Source: Gammaproteobacteria bacterium (GTDB lineage Bacteria > Pseudomonadota > Gammaproteobacteria > Ga0077554 > Ga007554). From it: a stretch of 60,259 nt of DNA. A model generated the notes under the pieces. It was given only the letters and a program-made list of their open reading frames with translations. It did no database searches and had not been told where the DNA came from. This document shows, in pieces, positions 53,416 through 60,259 of this stretch. The stretch is taken from NCBI GenBank assembly GCA_023266055.1, contig JAHFRW010000013.1:1-60259 (forward strand), given 5' to 3'. Each line of letters opens with the position of its first letter. Within the stretch, counting starts at the first letter, position 1. The translations under genes were made by a program, and so were the position numbers.

Positions 53416-55837
53416 TTACAGTTGTACTTCGCCCCCTATGACCGCAGGTGCAGCGGTCACGACAGGCATGGTGCCATTATTAAAGGTGCTGAATGTGCTG
53501 TCCACGCTTATGGGTAACGGTGTGGTCGGCTGACTGATGGCTAAAGTACTGCATGCGCCAGCAGTGAGATCCTCCTTCAGCTTCTTCTCCTCCTCACGCG
53601 TTTTTACCGCGAACTCGGTGCCGGTGGGCCCCATCACCGCGCCATCCTTGAGCGTGAAGTTAGAGCGCCAGCGACCGCTGGCATCAATACCGGAAGGAAT
53701 GCCCCATAGCTGTCCATTGCCGCCATAGTTGAGGCGGAAGGTTTTGCCGTCATAAGTGGTGTCGGCATTGGCATCATTTGCCGTGGTGTGGTCGTAGGCA
53801 AATTGCAGGGGTTTGTCAAAGGCGACAAAGGCGCCCGCCATGTTTTTCACCGCCATCAACTTGTTCCATGGGTTATGACCGGTTTCCCAGCGATAGGATA
53901 CAGAGGTCACACTGGGGTTGTAGAGGTCTGTCATATTACTTAGCGTGCCGGTAATCATCTCGCCACTATGCATGCCCCACTGGTGAGGGCTGCTTGAGCT
54001 CGGTGTTACACCTGGGGCCAGCGCCACAACCGCCGGTGTATTAACCGTTTTCAATGCCATGTCCGCGCGGCTGATGGTATAGGTGACGGGTGTGGCAGCG
54101 TCAGGTGCATTGGGACCAAAGACGGTGTCCGGGTTGGAATTGTTGACATCGACCTGGCTGATGCCGCCTTTCAGGCAGCGCTGGAAACAGTTTAAGGTGA
54201 CCGGGTTGTCACTGCCGGCAAACATGGGATCATTACCGCTAACGAATTCTTCAACGTAATAAACCACATTGCTGCTACCACCCACGAAATTCACGCGTCC
54301 TCCCAGGCTTTCTGAAAACAGCCCCAGGAAATTGCCTGATGTTGGCGTGATGTTGACATGGGGAGTGACGGGTGTGGTTGTTGGGCCACTCTGATTATGT
54401 CCGGTGATCTCGGCGACAATGTAGAAACCAGTAGCAGGATGTGCGCCACCATCGTTGAGCCTGTACTGCACCTGCCATTGACCAAAAGTGCTGCTTGAAG
54501 GATTCTGGCCCCAATAGCTGAGTGTTTCACCTAGCAATTTAATAGCGGGTACCTGCTTTGCGGTGCTCTTGATCAATTTTCCAGGTGCCTGTACCACGGT
54601 GTAGTTCTCAGCAGTGGCGTTACCCTGAGCCTGTTTGGTCGTTGGCAAGGGTCACGCTTGAGTCATTCAGCCAGATACCCCAGTAACCGACGTGACCGAA
54701 GATGGATGTACCATTGTTATCGTAAGTAATGGGGAAGCCGGAGTTCAAGGCCACGCGCTGACCCGCGGTGACGGTATTGCCGTTGAATACGCCGTCTGCG
54801 GTATGGTACAGATCATAGCGCCACACATTGGTATTGAAGTTGGTACGGCTCAAGCAGATGCCGGGGGTACCACTGTTCATGGCCTGTAATTGCGCTTTGG
54901 TCGTATTGGAGTCGCCGGCACGCAGCACGTGTGATGCGTTATATGCAATGGAATAGCCGGCGCTGTTGCTTTGGGAGCCACTGCCAAAATTACCTTCGTC
55001 AAGGCTGACAGTCTGTGCAATGCCATTGCTGCCATCAGGCGCCGTCACTACACTGGACGCTCTTTCGGAGTAGGATTCTCCAACATTGTAAGATGATAAG
55101 AGTGTGCCATCGACTTCGTAAAAAGTAAATGCAACCTTGCCGTTGGCGGCGGTCTCGGTTTTAAGCGTGCCCTTCATTTTAACGGCGCCTGTTGCAGGGT
55201 TCACGCCCTTGAAGTTCATGGTGAACTTTCCAAAGGGATTGGCCGTGCTGACGCCTTCCGTCACCGTGATCGCGACTTCAATGCGTTGTTCCTGGCCAGG
55301 GCCATCCATTTCCATGTTTTCAGACCATGCCTTGACAATCTGTGGCGAGCTATTGTCAGCACGTGACGCATTGACTACCCAGCGCCATAAATTTGTGGCC
55401 TGAGTGCTGGATTGGCCTGTTGTTGCGGAGCTGTCCTGATTTTTTCCCTGTTCACATTTATCGCTGTTAATCAACGCCGCATAGTTGCCTTTGTTGACCA
55501 TGCTGTCTGCGCGCATTTGATCCAGAATGCACAGGATCATGTTTACGGTTTGCATGGATTCCATGGAGTCATCGTACACATAAGAATTCTTGTTATCTCT
55601 GGAATAATCGGTGCCTGGATCAGCAAGCGCTCTGGACAGACTTGTACCTGCTGCTCTGAAATTGGTTTGCAATGCGGCGACAGATGAGCCGGATGAATCG
55701 TTAATGACACTCAGGGTGCTGGGGATGGCCAGTGCACTGACGACGGTATTTGTATCATTGGTGCTGGTAGTGCTACCACCGCCGCACCCCGATATACCGG
55801 CCGCCAGTAGGGCCAAAACAAGGGTTCTTTTTTGCAT
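53416..55837 (-). pseudogene. Large lipoprotein of unknown function, one frameshift
   Basis: Two frames overlap end to end: 54620-55837 (401 usable codons) and 53416-54648. The first has a lipoprotein signal (LVLALLAAGISGC with GGG after the Cys). Near 54634-54636 an extra A in GACCAAACAGG shifts the frame; removing it joins WLNDSSVTLANDQ to QAQGNATAENYTVVQAPGK in one 806-residue protein. Repeated Gly/Thr/Ser-rich strands suggest a beta-rich surface or outer-membrane protein; GHVGYWGIWLND and ETLSYWGQNPS look like related motifs in the two halves. I recognise no family. The gene is monocistronic with a terminator downstream. Confidence 0.7.
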
Positions 55838-56100
55838 GATTGTTCCTCGTGATTTAAGTGGGCGAAGCTTTTTTGGAGAGTTAAAAAAGCATTGCCGGAA
55901 AGTTTGGTTTTATTGCTCAAAACCTTTTTACTGAAGCCGAGATTGGTAGCGGACGCCGCGGGGATTACTTAAGTGATTAATAAGTAAATAATGATTTAGA
56001 TTTAATCCATGAAGTTCTGGTATGATGAGTGTGTGGTGTATCATTAAGGAGTGATCATAATGATTCGCTTTTTTTATCCATTAATAATGAAAAGGTTTTC

Positions 56101-56787
56101 ATGAGCTCCCTGCATGTTGTTGAACTCAGCTCGTCCATGCCCGTTACTGCGAGTGTCATATGGATGCATGGTCTGGGCGCAGATGGCTATGACTTTGTTG
56201 ATATTATTCCCGAGCTAAAGTTGCCGCGTACCCTGGGTGTGCGATTTATATTTCCTCACGCACCGCAACGACCCGTCACCATTAATGGGGGTTATATGAT
56301 GCGTGCCTGGTATGACCTCCGGCCTCCTGCACCTGACCTTACGGGCTTGAGTGCGGGTGATGAGGATGATGTGGGGATACGTGAGTCAGAGCAGGCGATT
56401 TGCGCACTGGTTCAACGCGAGATAACCAAGGGTATTCCCGCTTCGCGGATTATATTGGCAGGATTTTCTCAGGGCGGGGCTATCGCCCTGCATACGGGAC
56501 TGCGTTACCCGCAACGCCTGGCGGGAATTCTGGCGCTGTCGACCTATTTACCGTTGGCATCGAATGCGAAAATGGAGCGCCACACCGCGAATGGTGATGT
56601 GCCGATATTGATGCTGCACGGTGATGAGGATGCAGTTATTACGTTGGAAGAAGCAGAATGTTCAAGCGGGATATTAAAGGCTTGTGGGTACAACGTTGAT
56701 TGGAGAGTGTATCCCATGGGACATTCGCTGTGTCCAAAGGAAATTCACGATATAGGGGTTTGGTTGCGTCGTGTGTTGGGAAGCTGA
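56101..56787 (+). CDS. Carboxylesterase/phospholipase (alpha/beta hydrolase)
   Basis: The 228-residue enzyme from ATG 56101 resembles EstB/acyl-protein-thioesterase-like hydrolases: VIWMHGLGADGYDFVDIIPEL forms the oxyanion loop, GFSQGGAIALHTGLRYP carries the nucleophile Ser, LMLHGDEDAVITLEEA the acid Asp and YPMGHSLCPKEI the His. It hydrolyses short-chain esters; the natural substrate is unknown. A longer frame from 56029 lacks a ribosome-binding site. Its last 43 bp overlap the end of cyaA on the opposite strand. Confidence 0.92.
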   Translation: MSSLHVVELSSSMPVTASVIWMHGLGADGYDFVDIIPELKLPRTLGVRFIFPHAPQRPVTINGGYMMRAWYDLRPPAPDLTGLSAGDEDDVGIRESEQAICALVQREITKGIPASRIILAGFSQGGAIALHTGLRYPQRLAGILALSTYLPLASNAKMERHTANGDVPILMLHGDEDAVITLEEAECSSGILKACGYNVDWRVYPMGHSLCPKEIHDIGVWLRRVLGS

Positions 56788-59636
56788 TGTTGTGCAGGTG
56801 TTTTATCAATGGTGTCTAAAACGTCATTGAGTTTATTTTCAATAATTTTCTTGTGATTTAAAAAGCTGATGGTTTGCCGGTACTGTGGTCCATTGCTGTT
56901 GGTTTTTTGCGGCAATTCGATGTTTGTTATATAAATGGGGTAATTCGAGCCCCCCTGTCGATGCTTGATAACATGTTGCGCCACCTCCGTGAATAAATTA
57001 TTGCCATATTTTTCGGACGTAAATCGGGTGTTACCGCAGTTAATGGTAAACTCCAGATTAGCATCAGGGCCTTTGTCTATAGTGACCTGTATGTCAAAAT
57101 AATTTCGTATTCGACCGCGTGCAGAGATATCACTTTTTGCCAATATAAAATGTCCTGCGTGATCCCTGGTTAATTGATGCACTTCCATGGTTTCGGGAGG
57201 GCTGTCTGGTTTTTTTGGGGTTTCCCTGGGCGGAAATGCGCCATGTTTTGCAATAGAATCAAAAAACAGTGTGAATTGATTAATCAATGCGGTGCTGTCT
57301 GTTGATAAGATGTGCTGATAGTACAGCGAACCCTTTTCATCAGTGACGTAAATATCTGTATGTGTGCCCTCTGTTTGATAGAACAGTTGAATGGCGTCAG
57401 GTTTGTTGAGTTTGCTTATGATCGGTAACGGTGTATCACGCAATACATTGTGGTCGATCATCATGGGGCTGTATGAGGTATGCTCGATTGAAAGGTGATG
57501 GAGCAGGTCCTGATAGGTTTCCATGCGTTTATGGTGCAAGGTGTCATTCTCAACCCGGAAGATATAGTGCATGTGTTCTGCGGCCATGATGTATTGCATG
57601 GTTTTGGCGTGCGGACTGCGATAAAAGCAGGTAATAACATCCTGGAAGAGCTCCTCGATTCTTTTGCTTATGGTGCTGCTGTGTGCTGATGAAAAACAAA
57701 ATACCGAAATAGGCGCGGGAGTGCCTTTGGATGGCGGGGTTTCCTGAATGTAGTCGCCCAGATATTTTATGATGCCGTTCAGTCCTGTGTATCGACGAGT
57801 CAGTACTTCCTGCCAATTGGTGAGCGTGATCACATCAAATGTCAACGCAAGATTTTCTCCTATGCCACCATAGCTAAGGGCATCTGTTTTGTTGCTGGTG
57901 TAATGAATGCCAAGCTTTGCCTGCATTGCCATGGGTTCGATGCCCAGGTTGACAAACAGGGCGACTTTTGTCGTTTTTGAAGGTGTGGAGAAGCATGCCA
58001 TATTGGTTTCGGCGATTTTATGAGACGGAAATAAACGCTGCAGGCAGGCCAGTACCGACCTGGTTTCGCGGATGGTCAGGGTACTGCTTTCGGTGTGTAA
58101 GGCAATCACAGTGCCATTGTCGATCAGTTCATTGAAATGGCACCAGGCGATCAGTTCCACGATGCTTGCCGAGCGTTTTATGACGGATGAGCTCCCTGCT
58201 TCAACTTGATGCAGGGGTGCTGTATGAACGGACCAATTATCTTGGTAATTGGTTTCGACTGCCTGATGGAAAGTAATATAGTTTTCATCAAGATGTTGTG
58301 AAATTCCGCAATTGACGACTTCGATTTTCCCGGGCTTTTTTTCAAAGGCTGCATAAAGTTTGCGGCCTAGAATGTTCAGATCCTGCTGATTAATCGACGT
58401 AAGCTGGGCGTGGTTATGTGCAAAATCGGATAAAAATTTATAGCTTTGAGTCAACTCTGCCGTGAGGATTTTTCGTTCGCGTAAGACTCGGCTGATTTTC
58501 CAGTGGGTACGTGTGTCAAGGGTGGCCAGATAAGCATTATCCCATTCCCAGGATTCAACCAGTGTTTTCATCAGATCGCGTCGCCAGTTATTCTGGTGAG
58601 CCATATGGAGGGCGCTAAGCTTTTCGCCTACCTTGAAATAAAAGCAGCGACGGAATAAATCCAAACGCTCAAGCTCGTTTTTTTCCTGCAAATGTTCCGC
58701 AATTTTATGATAAAGCATAACATAGGGATCGAGCTGGTTAAGGTTGATCTCACCCGTATAAATTGCTCTCTTGAATCTCTGGCAAAGCAGGTCGCTTGCG
58801 GGGTGCTGATACGCATATACCTCCATTAATAATAGTTTGAGCACCGATTTGTAGGGCGCGTCAATCCCCTTAAATAATTGCCATACAGCTGCGCCAAAAA
58901 ATTCCTCGGCGGGTATTTGTGGAATTGCGCCAAAATCAACATACTCGGTTTCGCGCACAGCACCATTTTTCTTTAATGTTGAGAGGTAATGATCATAATT
59001 ACTTTCTTCAGTGGGTGGTACCAGCCACCATGCCGGGTATCGTCCTGCCAGCAGCAGGCTGGTGCGATAAAATTCTTCAAGCAGGATATAATGCTGTGCG
59101 CTGCCGCTGCCTTCTTCTGACAGCACATTTTTTTGCCCGGCCTTGAATGAGTCCGCATCCATGAAAAAGAAATGCACCTCCAGTTCCAGGCTGAGCGCCC
59201 ATTTTTCAATGTCATGTGCTTTGGTGTGCAGTTCTGCCAGGGCGGTTGTTGAAAGGTGGGTGTGATGACAGATCCATATATCGAAGTCACTTTTCTGGGA
59301 ATGTGCGATAGTGCCACTGCTGCCCATCAAAAAAATAGATAAAATATCATAGCGTGGTAATGCCTTGCGCTTATGGATAAAGGCTTTGTGGATTCTTTTG
59401 GCGGCTTCCTGGGTGCGTTTATCCGGCGAATAATCAGAAATGCCAAAAGGAGTGGCGTCACTGATATAGCCAGGCAGCAATGGATTGTTGATGTGAAATA
59501 ATAACGGGAGCACATCGAGAAAATTACGTTGGCGCGGGCGCAGGGAACTCTGTGCACGTCGTAAGCGCTCACGATTGATACTTAAAAAGTGCCGTTTGAC
59601 AACGGAGACTTCAGATAATGTTGCCCCAGCAGGCAT
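56745..59636 (-). CDS. cyaA: Class I adenylate cyclase
   Basis: The 963-residue protein makes cAMP from ATP in the cytoplasm. The N-terminal catalytic part has the nucleotidyltransferase site LMGSSGTIAHSQKSDFDIWIC (Gly105-Ser106; Asp117 and Asp119), preceded by YDILSIF and followed by HFFFMDADSFKAGQ and EEGSGSAQHYILLEEFYRTSLLLAGR. The C-terminal half is the long regulatory region that senses the PTS in enterics; here it is somewhat longer than in E. coli CyaA. AAGGA lies 10 bp before ATG 59636. It is transcribed away from the PAS-domain gene. Confidence 0.95.
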   Translation of the reverse strand: MPAGATLSEVSVVKRHFLSINRERLRRAQSSLRPRQRNFLDVLPLLFHINNPLLPGYISDATPFGISDYSPDKRTQEAAKRIHKAFIHKRKALPRYDILSIFLMGSSGTIAHSQKSDFDIWICHHTHLSTTALAELHTKAHDIEKWALSLELEVHFFFMDADSFKAGQKNVLSEEGSGSAQHYILLEEFYRTSLLLAGRYPAWWLVPPTEESNYDHYLSTLKKNGAVRETEYVDFGAIPQIPAEEFFGAAVWQLFKGIDAPYKSVLKLLLMEVYAYQHPASDLLCQRFKRAIYTGEINLNQLDPYVMLYHKIAEHLQEKNELERLDLFRRCFYFKVGEKLSALHMAHQNNWRRDLMKTLVESWEWDNAYLATLDTRTHWKISRVLRERKILTAELTQSYKFLSDFAHNHAQLTSINQQDLNILGRKLYAAFEKKPGKIEVVNCGISQHLDENYITFHQAVETNYQDNWSVHTAPLHQVEAGSSSVIKRSASIVELIAWCHFNELIDNGTVIALHTESSTLTIRETRSVLACLQRLFPSHKIAETNMACFSTPSKTTKVALFVNLGIEPMAMQAKLGIHYTSNKTDALSYGGIGENLALTFDVITLTNWQEVLTRRYTGLNGIIKYLGDYIQETPPSKGTPAPISVFCFSSAHSSTISKRIEELFQDVITCFYRSPHAKTMQYIMAAEHMHYIFRVENDTLHHKRMETYQDLLHHLSIEHTSYSPMMIDHNVLRDTPLPIISKLNKPDAIQLFYQTEGTHTDIYVTDEKGSLYYQHILSTDSTALINQFTLFFDSIAKHGAFPPRETPKKPDSPPETMEVHQLTRDHAGHFILAKSDISARGRIRNYFDIQVTIDKGPDANLEFTINCGNTRFTSEKYGNNLFTEVAQHVIKHRQGGSNYPIYITNIELPQKTNSNGPQYRQTISFLNHKKIIENKLNDVLDTIDKTPAQHQLPNTRRNQTPIS

Positions 59637-59961
59637 GTAATCGATTCCTTGATTTTACTGTGAGGTATCGGCATAAAATCGTGAAAACTATAAATCTTCG
59701 GTCGTGAGGTGACGCATCGGGATGCCGGGGTCTGGGCCCATGATCATGGGCTATCACAAAGCAGTGAGTGCCAATATATTTTTATATTAATATCATATTG
59801 TTACGATGATTTTTTTATTGTGGGCAAGATGATGGGTGTGGTGTGACCATAAAGTTTTTTCAATGGGACCCGACACGTCTCATAAGGATGTTAGAATGAG
59901 GATCTTTTATGAATATAGCGGGTGTGGGCCGGGATTGGTTTAAAGCAGCGAGGAGACGGGT
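59637..59961. other. Intergenic region between cyaA and the PAS-domain gene
   Basis: These 325 bp separate two divergent genes and must contain both promoters. The middle is very AT-rich (around 59770-59820). No tRNA, repeat or clear operator was recognised. Confidence 0.5.
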
Positions 59962-60259
59962 ATGGTAGAACGATTGGTTTCGGCTGTTGCAACATCCATT
60001 GTCGAGCGCGTGCCGCTGGGCATTCTGGTGTTGGGGGACAAGGGGCAGGTACTCTCGGTCAATAAAGCGCTGGAAGAGTTGTTGGGCCTGACTGCGAAGC
60101 AGCTGATGGGTCAGAGCCATATCTCTGCTGTCGGTTTGACCCAGAGTGAGCGTGCCTGTCTGTTTGTCCCACCGTTTGACGAGCCGGATGCCTTGTTGTT
60201 GCCCGCGACGGAGGTGCGTCCGGCACGCTGGTTGAAATGCTGGCGTGAATCGTTAACGG
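59962..60259 (+). CDS. PAS-domain protein, partial (sensor or kinase N-terminus)
   Basis: ATG 59962 follows AGGAGACGGG. The 99 residues visible form a PAS domain: SIVERVPLGILVLGDKGQVLSVNKALEELLGLTAKQLMGQSH, then a WLKCWRE segment at the edge. The frame continues out of the window. The downstream module (kinase, GGDEF or other) cannot be told from here. Confidence 0.7.
   Translation, partial: MVERLVSAVATSIVERVPLGILVLGDKGQVLSVNKALEELLGLTAKQLMGQSHISAVGLTQSERACLFVPPFDEPDALLLPATEVRPARWLKCWRESLT

Overview
The window reads as a chromosome segment of a gammaproteobacterium. The support is gene content and order: topA-smg-dprA-LysM protein back to back with def-fmt-rsmB-DUF4390-ntrY-ntrX-trkA-trkH; hemA-prfA; lolB-ispE-tRNA-Gln-prs-rplY-pth-ychF-tRNA-Met; hemC-hemD-hemX-hemY; algZ-algR next to argH; and a class I adenylate cyclase. 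I cannot name a genus. No rRNA genes and no CRISPR array were seen.

Layout. 1-770: the tail of a lipid A acyltransferase gene and a small methyltransferase. 850-6560: an accessory island. It holds a Dcm/M.EcoRII-like cytosine methyltransferase, an HNH nuclease, a small unknown protein and an EcoRII-C/PspGI-like nuclease broken by a 5-bp tandem duplication. The 5' part of the methyltransferase locus is split off by a 2.56-kb segment with the hallmarks of an integron gene cassette: a 59-bp attC site at its right end and a matching core site at its left end. This cassette carries four genes: an outer-membrane barrel, a Sec-exported protein with a double-glycine-like leader, a small membrane protein and a periplasmic C39 peptidase. 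Together they look like a compact peptide maturation and export system, the most interesting content here.

6570-22500: conserved housekeeping genes for potassium uptake (trkHA), an NtrYX-type two-component system, rRNA and initiator-tRNA modification, peptide deformylase, DprA, Smg and topoisomerase I. 22500-26200: small accessory genes (MEKHLA protein, LEA-type lipoprotein, Dps), two pseudogenes and a run of hairpins. 26200-36000: hemA, prfA, a TPR lipoprotein, outer-membrane lipoprotein insertion (LolB), isoprenoid synthesis (IspE), PRPP synthase, ribosomal protein L25, peptidyl-tRNA hydrolase, YchF and two tRNAs. 36000-40250: poorly conserved small genes, a Spy/CpxP-like protein and a TonB-dependent receptor.

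40295-53300: the heme cluster hemCDXY and the algZR-argH cluster, which adjoin in pseudomonads. Here algR and hemC are separated by 5.4 kb containing a group II intron remnant, a large frameshifted beta-propeller/FN3 surface protein gene, palindromic repeats, a 69-bp direct repeat pair and a truncated IS3-family transposase. 53400-60259: a frameshifted lipoprotein gene, a carboxylesterase, cyaA and the start of a PAS-domain protein.

Several genes carry single small lesions, often in homopolymers or short repeats (the restriction enzyme, an acetyltransferase, the beta-propeller protein and the lipoprotein). These may be true decay, reversible slippage or consensus errors; raw reads would be needed to tell them apart.
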